64,000 nt of DNA from Pseudomonas putida (GCF_001636055.1 NZ_CP011789.1:496001-560000); one strand, 5' to 3'; numbered from the stretch's first letter, positions 29,068 through 38,915 are shown. Notes: generated from the letters alone by a model not told the origin. Translations and numbers: made by a program.

Positions 29068-29997
29068 TCAGAGTTTGGCCTTGACGGCCTCCAGTGCATC
29101 ACCGCCAGCCTTGCTGCTCACGCCGGCGAGCCACGCCTCCAGGACTTGTGGATGCGCCTTCACCCACGCTTTGGCTGCCTGGTCGAAACTGACCTTCTTG
29201 TCCACGACCTCGGCCATGATGGCGTTCTCCATATCCAGGGTAAATGCCAGGTTGCCCAGCAGTTTCGCGGCATTCGGGCAGGCCTGTGGATAACCGTTGC
29301 GCACCAGGGTGAACACCTCGCCCTTGCTGCCGAACCATTTCTCGCCACCGGTGAGGTAGTGCATCTTCAGCTTCACGTTCATCGGGTGCGGTGTCCAGCC
29401 GAGGAAGGTGATGAACTGGTTCTTCTTCACGGCGCGGTCGACCTGCGCCAGCATCGCCTGCTCGCTGGACTCGATCAGCTTCCACTGCCCGAGGTTGAAC
29501 TCATTCTTGTCGATGATTTCCTTGAGCGACAGGTTGGCCGGCGCGCCGGAGCCGATGCCGTAGAGCTTCTTGTCGAACTGCTCGGCGTGTTTCTGCAGGT
29601 CGGCGAAGTCCTTGATACCGGCATTCCACACGTAGTCGGGCACTGCCAGGGTGAACTCGGTGCCTTCGAGGTTGCGCGACAATTGTTTCACGTCGCCGGT
29701 GGCGATGAACTTGTCATGAAAGCCCTGCTGCGCTGGCATCCAGTTGCCGAGGAAGGCGTCCACGCGGCCGTCTTTCAGGCCGCCGTAGATGATCGGTACA
29801 GCAAGGCTGTCGATCTTCACCTGGTAACCCAGGCTTTCGAGCAACAGGCGGGTGATGGCGTTGGTGGAGGCGATATCGCTCCAGCCGGGGTCAGCCAGTT
29901 TGACGGTGCTGCATTGCGTGTCGCTGTCGGCCGCTTGGGCGGTCAAGGTGCTCAGGCCCAGGGCCAGGGCGATCACGGCGGTGGAGAACTTCTGCAT
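29068..29997 (-). CDS. choX: Choline/betaine ABC transporter periplasmic binding protein (ChoX type)
   Basis: 309 residues with a classic signal peptide (MQKFSTAVIALALGLSTLTAQA) and then an OpuAC-type binding domain (VKLADPGWSDIASTNAITRLLLESLGY; the aromatic residues of WMPAQQGF fit a quaternary-amine cage). It follows the choline sulfatase gene by 14 bases, which points to choline or choline-O-sulfate. No permease or ATPase lies beside it, so it must dock with a transporter encoded elsewhere, as known for Pseudomonas BetX/CbcX-type orphan binding proteins. The start is placed at MQKF; six upstream codons lack support. Confidence 0.85.
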   Translation of the reverse strand: MQKFSTAVIALALGLSTLTAQAADSDTQCSTVKLADPGWSDIASTNAITRLLLESLGYQVKIDSLAVPIIYGGLKDGRVDAFLGNWMPAQQGFHDKFIATGDVKQLSRNLEGTEFTLAVPDYVWNAGIKDFADLQKHAEQFDKKLYGIGSGAPANLSLKEIIDKNEFNLGQWKLIESSEQAMLAQVDRAVKKNQFITFLGWTPHPMNVKLKMHYLTGGEKWFGSKGEVFTLVRNGYPQACPNAAKLLGNLAFTLDMENAIMAEVVDKKVSFDQAAKAWVKAHPQVLEAWLAGVSSKAGGDALEAVKAKL

Positions 29998-30011
29998 GGC
30001 GGCCTCTCTTC

Positions 30012-31529
30012 TCAATCCATGGGTGCGGGCTGTGGATAACGTGCCTTGCGCTCGAGGTCATCGAGATCGATATGGTTGCGCATGTACTGTTGGCTGGCGT
30101 CGACCAAGGGTTGGTGATCCCAGCTTTTCAGTTTGCCGATGGCCAGGGCCTCGGCCACCAGACGGCGGCGGCGTTGGCTGGCCAGCACCTGCTGGCGCAG
30201 GCTGGAAACGTCCCAGCGTTGCCTGGCTTCATCGACAAATGCCTGCAGCAAGCCCTGGTGATCCGGGCTGCCGGTGAGGTTCTCCCGCTCGTGCGGGTCG
30301 CGGCTCAGGTCGTAGAGTAGGCACGGGTCGTCTTCGCTGTACACGAACTTGTACGCGCCACGCCGAATCATCATCAGCGGCCCGACCGTACCCTCGGCCA
30401 TGTATTCGCCAATCACCTCGTCGTGCCCGCCCTGCCCTTGCAGGTGGCCGAGCAGCGAGCGGCCGTCCAGGTGCAGGCTGTTATCCACAGCCCCGCCCGC
30501 CAGCTCGACCAGGGTCGGCAGCAGGTCACAGGTGGACACGCTGGCGCTGACCCGCGCCGCGGCGAAACGCTTGGGCGCATGCACCAGCAATGGCACCCGC
30601 GCCGACATCTCGAACCAGTGCATCTTGTACCAGAGCCCGCGCTCGCCAAGCATGTCGCCATGATCGCCGGAGAACACGATCAGCGTGTCGTCGGCCAGGC
30701 CGCAATCCTTGAGGGTCTGCAGCAGCCTGCCGATGTTGTCGTCGATGTAGCTGCAGGCGCCGAAGTAGGCGCGTCGCGCGTCGCGGATCTTGTCCACAGG
30801 CAGCGGCTTGTTCCACAGGTCGTAGACCTTTAGCAGGCGCTGCGAGTGAGGGTCTTGCTGATCCTGGGTGATTTCGTCGCGTGGCAGGGGGATATCCACA
30901 GACTCGTAGAGATCCCAGTAGCGCCGCGGGATGGTGTAGGGGTCGTGCGGGTGGGTCATCGAGACGGTCAGGCAGAACGGGCGACCGTCATCCTCGCGAA
31001 CGTGGTCGTACAGGTACTGCTGCGCCTTGAACACCACTTCCTCGTCGAAATCCAGCTGGTTGGTGCGCACGCACGGCCCGGCCTGCAGCACCGAGGACAT
31101 GTTGTGGTACCAGCTCGGGCGCACGTCGGGGGCGTCCCAGTTCACCGCCCAGCCGTAATCGGCGGGATAGATGTCGCTGGTCAGGCGCTCTTCATAGCCG
31201 TGCAACTGGTCAGGGCCGCAGAAGTGCATCTTGCCCGACAGCGCGGTGCGGTAGCCGAGGCGGCGCAGGTAGTGGGCGTACGTGGGGATGTCGGCGGGAA
31301 AGTCGGCGGCGTTGTCGTAGGCGCCGATACGGCTGGGCAACTGGCCGCTGACCAGGGTGAAGCGCGACGGCGCGCACAGCGGGCTGTTGCAGTAGGCAGA
31401 GTCGAAGACCACTGCCTGTTCGGCGAGGCGGGCGAGGTTGGGCATCCTGATCGGCGAGGGGTTGTAGATCGGCAGCATGGGCGCGGCCATCTGGTCGGCC
31501 ATGATGAACAGGATATTGGGTTGCTTCAT
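30012..31529 (-). CDS. betC: Choline-sulfatase
   Basis: A 505-residue type I sulfatase of the alkaline phosphatase superfamily. Metal ligands begin in FIMADQMAAPML; the formylglycine motif is CAPSR (Cys52 modified). FSGDHGDMLGERGLWYK is the second metal-binding block. The C-terminal extension with RYPQPAP resembles choline-sulfatase. It hydrolyses choline-O-sulfate to choline and sulfate in the cytoplasm. The start is taken at MKQPNILF; an upstream in-frame ATG adds five residues. A LysR regulator diverges from it and the choline-binding protein follows, the usual betC neighbourhood. Confidence 0.93.
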   Translation of the reverse strand: MKQPNILFIMADQMAAPMLPIYNPSPIRMPNLARLAEQAVVFDSAYCNSPLCAPSRFTLVSGQLPSRIGAYDNAADFPADIPTYAHYLRRLGYRTALSGKMHFCGPDQLHGYEERLTSDIYPADYGWAVNWDAPDVRPSWYHNMSSVLQAGPCVRTNQLDFDEEVVFKAQQYLYDHVREDDGRPFCLTVSMTHPHDPYTIPRRYWDLYESVDIPLPRDEITQDQQDPHSQRLLKVYDLWNKPLPVDKIRDARRAYFGACSYIDDNIGRLLQTLKDCGLADDTLIVFSGDHGDMLGERGLWYKMHWFEMSARVPLLVHAPKRFAAARVSASVSTCDLLPTLVELAGGAVDNSLHLDGRSLLGHLQGQGGHDEVIGEYMAEGTVGPLMMIRRGAYKFVYSEDDPCLLYDLSRDPHERENLTGSPDHQGLLQAFVDEARQRWDVSSLRQQVLASQRRRRLVAEALAIGKLKSWDHQPLVDASQQYMRNHIDLDDLERKARYPQPAPMD

Positions 31530-31585
31530 GAAGTGCCCTTCCATCGTCGAACGTTATGTGAATTGCTTGCGATCGAGGATGCGAC

Positions 31586-31594
31586 TGTGGATAA
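31586..31594 (-). other. Perfect DnaA box in the betC-betR divergent region
   Basis: TGTGGATAA (TTATCCACA on the minus strand) near the middle of the 111-base intergenic space that must hold both promoters. Confidence 0.55.
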
Positions 31595-31640
31595 CATGGG
31601 TAAAGCCCATGGCGGGCAATGACTGGGATTAGCTGAGCTT

Positions 31641-32543
31641 ATGTTTGAGCACCTTGCGGGCATGTCACTGGAAAGCTTGCGCGTGTTTGAGGCGGCGGCG
31701 CGTCTGCGCGGTTTTACGGCGGCGGCACTGGAGCTGGGCACCACCCAGCCGGCTGTGAGCCAGCAGGTCAAGCGGCTTGAGGCGCAGCTGGGCACGCGCC
31801 TGTTCGACCGGATCTACCGGGGTATCGCGCTGACGGATGCGGGCCAGTCGCTGTTCGAGCAGGTCCACCAGGGTTTGCAGGCGATGGATGAAGGCATTGC
31901 CGAGGCCAGCGGTCGTGGGCAGCGCGAGGTGCTGCAGGTGGCCACCGACTTCGCCTTTGCCGCTTTCTGGCTGATGCCCCGGCTGCAGCGTTTTCACGAG
32001 GCTTATCCACAGGTGGACGTGAGCCTGGTGACCGGCGAGCGCAGCCAGGGGATGTTGCGCCCCGATATCGATGTGGCCGTGCTGTTTGGCGACGGGCGCT
32101 TTCATCAGGGCGAAAGCCGCTGGTTGTTCGATGAAGAGGTCTTTCCGGTTTGCAGCCCTCGGCTGACTGATGGCAAACCCTTGTCAGCCGTGGCTTTGCA
32201 ACGCTTGCCGTTGTTGCATTTGCGCGGTGAGCAGGCCAGCCGCTGGTTCGATTGGGCCGGAGTGTTTCGTGGCTTTGGCCTGGCGAGCCCGCCGCCACCG
32301 GGGCAGCTGCGGTTCGACAACTACACCCTGCTGATCCAGGCGGCAATCGCCGGGCAAGGTGTCGGGATTGGCTGGGGGCATCTGGTCGATGGGCTGGTCG
32401 AGCAGGGATTGCTGTGCCGGCCGGTGGAAGGGAGTTTGCGTTCGTCGCGTGGGTATTACGTGGTGTTGCCCCCGCGCAAGCGGCGTGGGGCGTTGATCGA
32501 ACGGTTCGTGGAGTGGCTGGAGCGCGAGCGAGGGACTCAGTGA
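31641..32543 (+). CDS. LysR-type regulator of choline-sulfate use
   Basis: 300 residues: N-terminal LysR helix-turn-helix (ESLRVFEAAARLRGFTAAALELGTTQPAVSQQVKRLE) and an effector-binding domain with the late GCVA-like segment (AAIAGQGVGIGWGHLVDGLVEQG). It is transcribed away from betC, the arrangement of the choline-sulfate utilisation regulator (often called BetR or ChoR). Control of betC/choX is inferred from that position. ATG 31662 (MSLESLRVF) is an equally reasonable start; neither has a strong ribosome-binding site. Confidence 0.85.
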   Translation: MFEHLAGMSLESLRVFEAAARLRGFTAAALELGTTQPAVSQQVKRLEAQLGTRLFDRIYRGIALTDAGQSLFEQVHQGLQAMDEGIAEASGRGQREVLQVATDFAFAAFWLMPRLQRFHEAYPQVDVSLVTGERSQGMLRPDIDVAVLFGDGRFHQGESRWLFDEEVFPVCSPRLTDGKPLSAVALQRLPLLHLRGEQASRWFDWAGVFRGFGLASPPPPGQLRFDNYTLLIQAAIAGQGVGIGWGHLVDGLVEQGLLCRPVEGSLRSSRGYYVVLPPRKRRGALIERFVEWLERERGTQ

Positions 32544-32622
32544 TGCCGTCACGGAGCAGGCCCGCGACGAGGCCCTCCGGCGTATAGTCCTACCCGCAAC
32601 CCCCCGCATTTCAGGAGCTATC

Positions 32623-32955
32623 GTGCAAAGGATCAAGGGCTACCATGCCCACGTGTACTACGACGCCTCGACCCAGGAACAAGCCCGGCAACTGTGCGAA
32701 GAGGCGGCTCGGCTGTTCCCCGTGACCATGGGCCGCATGCACCAGAAACCGGTCGGCCCGCACCCGGACTGGAGTTGCCAACTGGCCTTCGGGCCGGAGG
32801 TGGTGGGTGTGGTGTTGCCGTGGCTGGCGCTGTATCGCAGGGGCTTGGTGGTGTTTTTGCATCCACTGACCGGCGATGAGCTGGCGGACCATCGCGATCA
32901 TGCGATCTGGATGGGGGCGATCAGGCCATTGGACCTGTCGATCTTCAAGCAATAG
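32623..32955 (+). CDS. DOPA 4,5-dioxygenase family protein
   Basis: A 110-residue protein of the small DOPA 4,5-dioxygenase family, with the YHAHVYYDA N-terminus and HPLTGDELADHRDHAIWMG near the C-terminus. The histidines in these segments are likely metal ligands. Plant and fungal relatives cleave DOPA; for bacterial copies the substrate is unknown. The start is GTG 32623 with AGGAG 6 bases upstream. It is 79 bases downstream of the LysR gene on the same strand, with no evident functional tie to choline sulfate. Confidence 0.85.
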   Translation: MQRIKGYHAHVYYDASTQEQARQLCEEAARLFPVTMGRMHQKPVGPHPDWSCQLAFGPEVVGVVLPWLALYRRGLVVFLHPLTGDELADHRDHAIWMGAIRPLDLSIFKQ

Positions 32956-32965
32956 CGGTGATCGA

Positions 32966-33032
32966 TTCGCCGGTGAACCCGCTCCCACAGGGTTCGGTGT
33001 CATTCCTGTGGGAGCGGGTTCACCCGCGAAGA
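32966..33032. repeat. REP pair after the DOPA-dioxygenase-like gene
   Basis: Inverted copies at 32966-32990 (GGTGAACCCGCTCCCACAG) and 33006-33030 (CTGTGGGAGCGGGTTCACCC). They lie between convergent genes and may also stop transcription. Confidence 0.87.
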
Positions 33033-33045
33033 AAGCGCTACCGGA

Positions 33046-33855
33046 TCAGCGGCGAGCGCCGCGCACCCCTTCAGCCAGCGCCGAGCACAGGCTCAGTACA
33101 TCGCTCACAGCCTGCTCGGGTGACTTGGCCTGGGCGATCTTGTCGACCAGTGCCGAGCCCACCACCACGCCGTCGGACAGCTTGGCGATCGCTGCAGCCT
33201 GCTCCGGCGTGCGGATGCCGAAACCGACGCTGATCGGCAGGTCGGTATGGCGACGCAGGCGGGTGATGGCCTCCTTGACGTGCTCGGTGGTCGCCGAGCC
33301 CGCACCGGTTACACCCGCCACCGACACGTAGTAGACGAAACCCGAGCTGCGCTCGAGCACACGTGGCAGACGCACGTCGTCGGTAGTCGGGGTGGTCAGG
33401 CGGATGAAGTCGATGCCCGCGGCCTGGGCCGGGGTTGCCAGCTCGGCGTCGTGCTCTGGTGGCAGGTCGACGATGATCAGGCCATCGACGCCAACGGCCT
33501 TCGCCTCGGCGACGAACTGTTCCACGCCAAAGCGATGGATCGGGTTGTAGTAGCCCATCAGCACGATCGGCGTGGTCTGGTTGCCGACGCGGAATTCGCG
33601 GACCATCTCCAGGGTTTTCGCCAGGGTCTGGCCGGCTTCCAGGGCGCGCAGGGTGGCGAGCTGGATCGCCACGCCGTCGGCCATCGGGTCGGTGAAGGGC
33701 ATGCCCAGCTCGATCACGTCGGCGCCGGCGTCGGGCAGGCCCTTGAGGATTTCCAGCGAGGCCTGGTAGCCAGGGTCGCCTGCGGTGATGAAGGTGACCA
33801 GCGCCGAGCGGCCTTCGGCCTTCAGGTCGGCGAAACGTTGTTCAAGACGGCTCAT
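33046..33855 (-). CDS. trpA: Tryptophan synthase, alpha chain
   Basis: A 269-residue TIM-barrel protein. The catalytic residues of the family are present: the glutamate in [16 protein letters not shown] and its aspartate (PFTDPMADG), plus the [13 protein letters not shown] phosphate-binding loop. It cleaves indole-3-glycerol phosphate to indole, which passes to the beta chain. The start ATG overlaps the trpB stop by 4 bases. A much longer open frame upstream is a shadow of trpB in another frame. Confidence 0.97.
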   Translation of the reverse strand: MSRLEQRFADLKAEGRSALVTFITAGDPGYQASLEILKGLPDAGADVIELGMPFTDPMADGVAIQLATLRALEAGQTLAKTLEMVREFRVGNQTTPIVLMGYYNPIHRFGVEQFVAEAKAVGVDGLIIVDLPPEHDAELATPAQAAGIDFIRLTTPTTDDVRLPRVLERSSGFVYYVSVAGVTGAGSATTEHVKEAITRLRRHTDLPISVGFGIRTPEQAAAIAKLSDGVVVGSALVDKIAQAKSPEQAVSDVLSLCSALAEGVRGARR

Positions 33856-35069
33856 GCCTGTTTCTCCTGGGCAGCCATGTGGTTCATCACGGTTTGCATG
33901 TCTTTGTCGCCGCGGCCGGACAGGCACACGACCATCAAGTGATCCTTGGGCAGGCTCGGGGCGCGCTTGATCGCCTCGGCCAGGGCGTGGGAGCTCTCCA
34001 GCGCCGGGATGATGCCTTCGAGGCGGCAGGTGGCGTGGAAGGCGTCCAGGGCCTCGTCGTCGGTGATGCTGACGTATTCGACCCGCTTCACTTCGTGCAG
34101 GTAGGCGTGCTCGGGGCCGATGCCGGGGTAGTCCAGGCCTGCGGAAATCGAGTGGGCATCGGTGATCTGGCCATCGTCGTCCTGCAGCAGGTAGGTGCGG
34201 TTGCCGTGCAGTACGCCAGGGACTCCACCATTGAGGCTGGCGGCATGCTTGTCGGTGTGCACACCATGGCCACCGGCTTCGACGCCGATGATCTGCACGC
34301 TTTCGTCTTCGAGGAAGTTGTGGAACAGGCCCATGGCGTTGGAGCCGCCGCCGACGCAGGCGACCAGGCTGTCCGGCAGGCGGCCTTCCTTCTCGTGCAA
34401 CTGGGCGCGGGTTTCCTTGCCGATGATCGACTGGAAGTCGCGAACCATCGCCGGGTAAGGGTGCGGGCCGGCCACGGTGCCGATCAGGTAGAAGGTGTCT
34501 TCGACGTTGGTGACCCAGTCGCGCAGGGCCTCGTTCATGGCGTCTTTCAGGGTGCCGGTGCCGGCGGTGACCGGAACGATCTCGGCGCCCAGCAGCTTCA
34601 TGCGGAACACGTTGGCCTGCTGGCGCTCGATGTCGGTGGCGCCCATGTAGATCACGCAAGGCAGGCCGAAGCGCGCAGCGACGGTGGCGGTGGCCACGCC
34701 GTGCATGCCGGCGCCGGTCTCGGCGATCAGGCGCTTCTTGCCCATGCGCTTGGCCAGCAACACTTGGCCGATGCAGTTGTTCACCTTGTGCGCGCCGGTG
34801 TGGTTGAGTTCTTCACGCTTGAAGAAGATCTTCGCGCCGCCGCAGTGCTCGGTCAGGCGCTCGGCGAAGTACAGCGGGTTGGGGCGGCCGATGTAGTCGC
34901 GCTGGAAGTAGGCGAGTTGCTCGAGGAACTCGGGGTCGGCCTTGGCCGCTTCATATTCGCGGGCCAGGTCCAGGACCAGGGGCATCAGGGTTTCGGCTAC
35001 GTAGCGGCCGCCGAACGAGCCGAACAGGCCATTGGCGTCAGGGCCGGGGCGGTATTGGGACTGGGACAT
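33852..35069 (-). CDS. trpB: Tryptophan synthase, beta chain
   Basis: A 405-residue PLP enzyme. The PLP lysine is in [12 protein letters not shown] and the phosphate-binding loop in [10 protein letters not shown]. It condenses indole with serine to tryptophan. The start is [11 protein letters not shown] at 35069, with GGAG 6 bases upstream; longer frames run into a REP pair. It is transcribed with trpA and diverges from trpI, the known Pseudomonas arrangement in which TrpI activates trpBA with indoleglycerol phosphate. Confidence 0.97.
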   Translation of the reverse strand: MSQSQYRPGPDANGLFGSFGGRYVAETLMPLVLDLAREYEAAKADPEFLEQLAYFQRDYIGRPNPLYFAERLTEHCGGAKIFFKREELNHTGAHKVNNCIGQVLLAKRMGKKRLIAETGAGMHGVATATVAARFGLPCVIYMGATDIERQQANVFRMKLLGAEIVPVTAGTGTLKDAMNEALRDWVTNVEDTFYLIGTVAGPHPYPAMVRDFQSIIGKETRAQLHEKEGRLPDSLVACVGGGSNAMGLFHNFLEDESVQIIGVEAGGHGVHTDKHAASLNGGVPGVLHGNRTYLLQDDDGQITDAHSISAGLDYPGIGPEHAYLHEVKRVEYVSITDDEALDAFHATCRLEGIIPALESSHALAEAIKRAPSLPKDHLMVVCLSGRGDKDMQTVMNHMAAQEKQA

Positions 35070-35109
35070 GGGGCGCTCCATAGGGGTCTGGATTGGATAT
35101 CGTGTTGCC

Positions 35110-35199
35110 TTCTTCGCGGGCAAGCCCGCTCCCACAGAAACGGTGTGATGCTCAATACGGCACTGCACTTGTGGGAGCGGGCTTGCCCGCGAAGAGGCC
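35110..35199. repeat. REP pair inside the trpI-trpB intergenic region
   Basis: Inverted copies at 35110-35137 and 35169-35199, both with the GCGGGCAAGCCCGC-type core. They lie between the trpB start (35069) and the probable TrpI operator region near trpI, thus probably in the trpB 5' untranslated region or promoter. Confidence 0.87.
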
Positions 35200-35290
35200 A
35201 CCACTGATCGATGGGCCTACTCTACCCAGCGCAACGTCCCCTGAAAACCGATAAGATTGCGACAACTCGTCAGGAAAACTCACAAGTCAA

Positions 35291-36184
35291 ATGCCCCAGG
35301 ACCTCCCACCCCTCAATGCCCTGCGCGCCTTCGAGGCCACTGCCCGGCTGAACAGCGTCAGCCAGGCCGCCGAACAGCTGCACGTGACACATGGCGCGGT
35401 GAGCCGGCAGATCAAGGTGCTCGAGGAGCATTTGGGCGTTGCCCTGTTCGTCAAGGATGGGCGTGGCGTCAAACTCACAGATGCCGGGGCTCGCCTGCGT
35501 GATGCCAGCTTCGATGCCTTCGATCGCCTGCGCAGTGTGTGCGCCGAACTCAGCCGCGATGTCAGCGATGCGCCCTTCGTACTGGGGTGCTCCGGCAGCC
35601 TGTTGGCGCGGTGGTTCATTCCTCGCCTCGGGCGTTTGAAGGCCGATCTGCCTGAGCTGCGCCTGCACTTGTCGGCCGGAGAGGGGGATCTCGATCCGCG
35701 CCGCCCAGGGTTGGATGCATTGCTGGTGTATGCCGAGCCGCCGTGGCCCGCGGACATGCAGGTGCATGTGCTGGCCGAGGAACGTATCGGGCCGGTGCTC
35801 AGCCCGCACTTTCCCGGCTTCGAGCGTCTGCACCAGGCCCCTGCGCGTGCCCTGTTGGGCGAGGCCCTGCTGCACACCACCTCGCGCCCTCAGGCGTGGC
35901 CGACCTGGGCTGCGCAGCAAGGGTTGGATGCCAGTGCGCTGACCTTCGGCCAGGCATTCGAGCACCTGTACTACCTGCTGGAGGCAGCGGTGGCCGGTTT
36001 GGGGGTGGCGATCGCGCCGCAACCGCTGGTGGCGGACGACCTGCGAGCGGGACGCCTGGCGGCGCCGTGGGGGTTTTCGCCGACGCCGGCGGCGTTGGCG
36101 CTATGGGTGCCGCGGCGCGCCGCAGATGGGCGCGCCGAGCAGTTGGCGCAGTGGTTGCGCCGGGAGTTGCAGGCGCAGGGTTAG
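35291..36184 (+). CDS. trpI: LysR-type activator of trpBA (TrpI)
   Basis: 297 residues. The N-terminal helix-turn-helix reads [45 protein letters not shown], close to the GcvA/TrpI branch. It is followed by the effector domain with the [21 protein letters not shown] segment. It is transcribed divergently from trpBA, which it activates in Pseudomonas when indoleglycerol phosphate accumulates. Its stop overlaps the convergent DUF883 gene by 4 bases. Confidence 0.93.
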   Translation: MPQDLPPLNALRAFEATARLNSVSQAAEQLHVTHGAVSRQIKVLEEHLGVALFVKDGRGVKLTDAGARLRDASFDAFDRLRSVCAELSRDVSDAPFVLGCSGSLLARWFIPRLGRLKADLPELRLHLSAGEGDLDPRRPGLDALLVYAEPPWPADMQVHVLAEERIGPVLSPHFPGFERLHQAPARALLGEALLHTTSRPQAWPTWAAQQGLDASALTFGQAFEHLYYLLEAAVAGLGVAIAPQPLVADDLRAGRLAAPWGFSPTPAALALWVPRRAADGRAEQLAQWLRRELQAQG

Positions 36185-36504
36185 TTGCGACGGCACAGCA
36201 GGTAGGCGGCGAGCAGACCCAATGCGCCAACGGCCACGCCAGCCGTGGTCCAGGGGTGTTCCTGGGCGTAGTCACGGGTGGCGATGCCGGTTTCCCGGGT
36301 GCGGGTCTTCACTTCTTCGTAGGCGTCGGTCAGCAGGCTGCGCGAATGCTTGAGAGCGTTCTGGGCGTTGCCGCGCAGCGCCTTCATGGTTTTCTGCGTT
36401 TCTTCCGAAGCATCGCCTTTGAGGTCTTCCAGCGTCTTGAGCAGGCTTTCGATCTCAGCTTCCATGCTTTCCAGTGAGGTCTTGCGCAGTGCGTTACGGG
36501 CCAT
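36181..36504 (-). CDS. DUF883/ElaB-YqjD-family membrane-anchored protein
   Basis: A 107-residue protein: a long charged helical region ([29 protein letters not shown], likely coiled coil) and one C-terminal membrane helix ([23 protein letters not shown]), the layout of the ElaB/YqjD/YgaM family. Some members bind ribosomes at the inner membrane in stationary phase; that is family knowledge only. The start is the ATG at 36502-36504 with AAGGAGA upstream; the longer open frame upstream has no support. Confidence 0.88.
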   Translation of the reverse strand: MARNALRKTSLESMEAEIESLLKTLEDLKGDASEETQKTMKALRGNAQNALKHSRSLLTDAYEEVKTRTRETGIATRDYAQEHPWTTAGVAVGALGLLAAYLLCRRN

Positions 36505-36655
36505 GTGGACTCTCCTTCGCTGAGTAGGGTGTAAAGAGTGCGACTGCGCGATGTGGCGAAAGTGCGATCGAACTTTCACCCGAGGCGATGGCTCGCAGGT
36601 AAACCGGGCCTGCGCTGCTAGGCTCAATCCAGCACATCATTCAAGGAGAGCGCTC

Positions 36656-36871
36656 ATGTCCGATCATCACACCTACAAGAAGATTGAACTCGTCGGTTCC
36701 TCGCCCACGAGTATCGAAGATGCGATCAACAATGCCCTCGCCGAAGCCGGCAAGAGCATCAAGCACCTGGAGTGGTTCGAGGTGGTCGAAACTCGTGGTC
36801 ACATCCGTGACAACAAGGCCGCGCATTTCCAGGTCACGCTCAAGGTCGGGTTCCGCATCGCCAACAGTTGA
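36656..36871 (+). CDS. Dodecin flavin-binding protein
   Basis: A 71-residue dodecin ([17 protein letters not shown], then [17 protein letters not shown] with the flavin-stacking tryptophan, ending [11 protein letters not shown]). Dodecins assemble into 12-mers that store flavin or CoA. AAGGAGAG lies before the start. A terminator follows, so it is probably its own transcription unit. Confidence 0.93.
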   Translation: MSDHHTYKKIELVGSSPTSIEDAINNALAEAGKSIKHLEWFEVVETRGHIRDNKAAHFQVTLKVGFRIANS

Positions 36872-36919
36872 AACAGTGCGGGGATAGCCTGTTCCTGCTT
36901 TATGGCGTATGACTTCCAG

Positions 36920-36958
36920 GGGGCACCGGTACATGCCGGCGCCCTATTCTGCTTTTTT
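36920..36958 (+). terminator. Terminator after dodecin gene
   Basis: Stem GGGCACCGG / CCGGCGCCC (36921-36929 with 36936-36944; one mismatch) with a 6-base loop, followed at 36953 by T6. Confidence 0.7.
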
Positions 36959-36981
36959 GATCCGCATAAGGAACGGTAACG

Positions 36982-37203
36982 ATGAAGAAAGTGTTTCTGG
37001 CAGTGGGCCTGATGATGCTGGCCGGTGGTGCCATGGCGGCAGGCAAGCCGTGCGAGGAGCTCAAGAGCGAAATTGCAGCCAAGCTCGATGCCAAGGGCGT
37101 TCAGGGGTATACGCTGGAGATCGTCGACAAGGGCACGCCGGCCGGCAAGGTGATTGGCAGTTGCGAGGCCGGGACCAAGGAAATCGTCTATCGCCGGGGT
37201 TGA
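36982..37203 (+). CDS. DUF1161 periplasmic protein (copy 1)
   Basis: A 73-residue protein with a signal peptide (MKKVFLAVGLMMLAGGAMAA), then KPCEELKSEI, a YTLEIVDKG strand and IGSCEAGTKEIVY, giving two cysteines that probably form a disulfide. It belongs to the DUF1161 family of small exported proteins of unknown function. A paralogue lies at 38981. A good ribosome-binding site (AAGGAACG) precedes the ATG. Confidence 0.88.
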   Translation: MKKVFLAVGLMMLAGGAMAAGKPCEELKSEIAAKLDAKGVQGYTLEIVDKGTPAGKVIGSCEAGTKEIVYRRG

Positions 37204-37234
37204 GGCGACGCTGAGCTCAACCGAACGCTGTAAG

Positions 37235-37320
37235 TGTGGGAGCGGGTTTACCCGCGAAAAAGACACCGCGTTGCCTTGTACAGGCTACACGTTTTTTTCG
37301 CGGCGCACGCCCTCCCACAG
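37235..37320. repeat. REP pair after DUF1161 copy 1
   Basis: Inverted REP copies at 37235-37261 (GTGGGAGCGGGTTTACCCGC) and 37292-37320 (degenerate, TTTCGCGGCGCACGCCCTCC). They lie between convergent genes. Confidence 0.8.
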
Positions 37321-37327
37321 GTGGCAT

Positions 37328-38332
37328 TTACTCGCCCTTCAACGCCTGCGCCAGCAGCTCGTACGAGCGTAGCCGGTCCGCATGTTCATACAAGTCGCAG
37401 GTAAAGATCAGCTCATCTGCGCCTGTCTGCTCCAGCAGCACCTCCACCTTCGCCCGCACCTTCTGCGGGCTACCGATCATCGCCAGCCCGAGGAAGCTCC
37501 CCACCGCATCACGCTCATGGGGCAGCCACAGCCCGTCCATGCTTTGCACGGGTGGGCGCTGCATCAGGCTCTGGCCGCGGATCAGCGCGAGGATGCGCTG
37601 GTAGACCGAGGTCGCCAGGTATTCGGCCTTCTCGTCGCTGTCCGCCACCACCATCGGGATACCCAACATCACGTAGGGTTTGTCCAGCGTCGTCGATGGC
37701 TTGAAATGGTCGCGGTAGATGCGGATCGCCTCGTGCATGTAGCGCGGCGCAAAATGCGAGGCGAAGGCGTAGGGCATGCCACGCATGCCGGCCAGTTGCG
37801 CGCTGAACAGGCTCGAACCCAGCAGCCACATCGGTACTTCGGTGTCATAGCCGGGCACGGCGATGACTTTCTGATCGTCGGTGCGCGGGCCGAGGTAGCG
37901 CGACAGTTCTTCGACATCATCGGGGAAGTCGTCGGCGCTGCCAGAGCGCTCGCGGCGCAGGGCGCGGGCGGTCATCTGGTCGGAGCCGGGCGCGCGGCCC
38001 AGGCCGAGGTCGATGCGACCGGGGTAGAGGCTGGCCAGGGTGCCGAACTGCTCGGCGATCACCAGCGGCGCATGGTTGGGCAGCATCACCCCGCCCGAGC
38101 CGATGCGGATGCGCGAGGTCCCGCCGGCGAGATAGCCCATCAGCACCGAGGTCGCCGAGCTGGCGATGCCGTCCATGTTGTGGTGCTCGGCCACCCAGAA
38201 TCGGTTGTAGCCCAAACGCTCCACATGCTGCGCCAGGTCCAGCGAGTTGCGTAGCGACTGGGCTGGGCCGGCATCGGCGCGCACGGGCACCAGGTCGAGG
38301 GTGGATATCTTCAGGTCGCGCAGCTGCGTCAT
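37328..38332 (-). CDS. LLM-class (luciferase-like) flavin-dependent oxidoreductase
   Basis: 334 residues of the bacterial luciferase-like monooxygenase fold: [17 protein letters not shown] start, [50 protein letters not shown] and [13 protein letters not shown], typical of the YhbW-like group. It uses FMNH2 with O2; the substrate is unknown. The start is set at the ATG at 38330-38332 with GGAGG upstream; the longer frame is unsupported. It diverges from an OsmC protein. Confidence 0.9.
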   Translation of the reverse strand: MTQLRDLKISTLDLVPVRADAGPAQSLRNSLDLAQHVERLGYNRFWVAEHHNMDGIASSATSVLMGYLAGGTSRIRIGSGGVMLPNHAPLVIAEQFGTLASLYPGRIDLGLGRAPGSDQMTARALRRERSGSADDFPDDVEELSRYLGPRTDDQKVIAVPGYDTEVPMWLLGSSLFSAQLAGMRGMPYAFASHFAPRYMHEAIRIYRDHFKPSTTLDKPYVMLGIPMVVADSDEKAEYLATSVYQRILALIRGQSLMQRPPVQSMDGLWLPHERDAVGSFLGLAMIGSPQKVRAKVEVLLEQTGADELIFTCDLYEHADRLRSYELLAQALKGE

Positions 38333-38489
38333 CGGAGCCTCCGCAGGAAAGTGATTGGCCAAGGGCCTTTGTGACTCTGTATGGGCACCCGGCGATGGAT
38401 TCAATGGTTGGCTATGGATTGATCTGAACTTGCTGTAGGCAGTGTCCTCAGAATCCGTAGTGACACCCACTGAACAACCAGGAGGCATC

Positions 38490-38915
38490 ATGAAAAAGAC
38501 AGCATCGGCGATCTGGCAGGGAGGGCTCAAGGATGGCAAGGGCCTGCTGTCCACCGAGAGTGGCGCCCTCAAGCAGAATCCCTATGGCTTCAATACCCGC
38601 TTCGAAGGATCGCCTGGGACCAACCCCGAAGAGCTGATCGGCGCGGCCCACGCGGGCTGCTTCTCGATGGCGCTATCGATGATGCTGGGTGAGGCCGGGC
38701 TGACGCCCGAGCGCATCGACACCATCGCTGAAGTCACCCTCGACAAGCAGTCCGATGGCTTTGCCATCACCGCCGTGCACCTCACCCTCAAGGCCAAGGT
38801 GCCTGGTGCCAGTGAGGCGCAGTTCCAGGAGATCGCCAACAAGGCCAAGGCGGGATGTCCGGTGTCCAAAGTGCTCAACGCGACGATCAGCCTGGATGCG
38901 ACGCTGCTCTCGTAG
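38490..38915 (+). CDS. OsmC/Ohr-family peroxiredoxin-like protein
   Basis: A 141-residue OsmC protein. The two redox cysteines are in [11 protein letters not shown] (about 60) and [10 protein letters not shown] (about 125). OsmC/Ohr proteins reduce organic hydroperoxides; this one is closest to the OsmC branch (starts [18 protein letters not shown]). The start is ATG 38490 behind GGAGG. It is divergent from the luciferase-like gene, with 157 bases between. Confidence 0.92.
   Translation: MKKTASAIWQGGLKDGKGLLSTESGALKQNPYGFNTRFEGSPGTNPEELIGAAHAGCFSMALSMMLGEAGLTPERIDTIAEVTLDKQSDGFAITAVHLTLKAKVPGASEAQFQEIANKAKAGCPVSKVLNATISLDATLLS

Noticed and set aside
33856..34659. N-terminal extension of trpA giving a 537-residue protein
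   Set aside because: The extra part is trpB read in another frame (arginine/proline-rich, no family match). The real trpA start overlaps the trpB stop.
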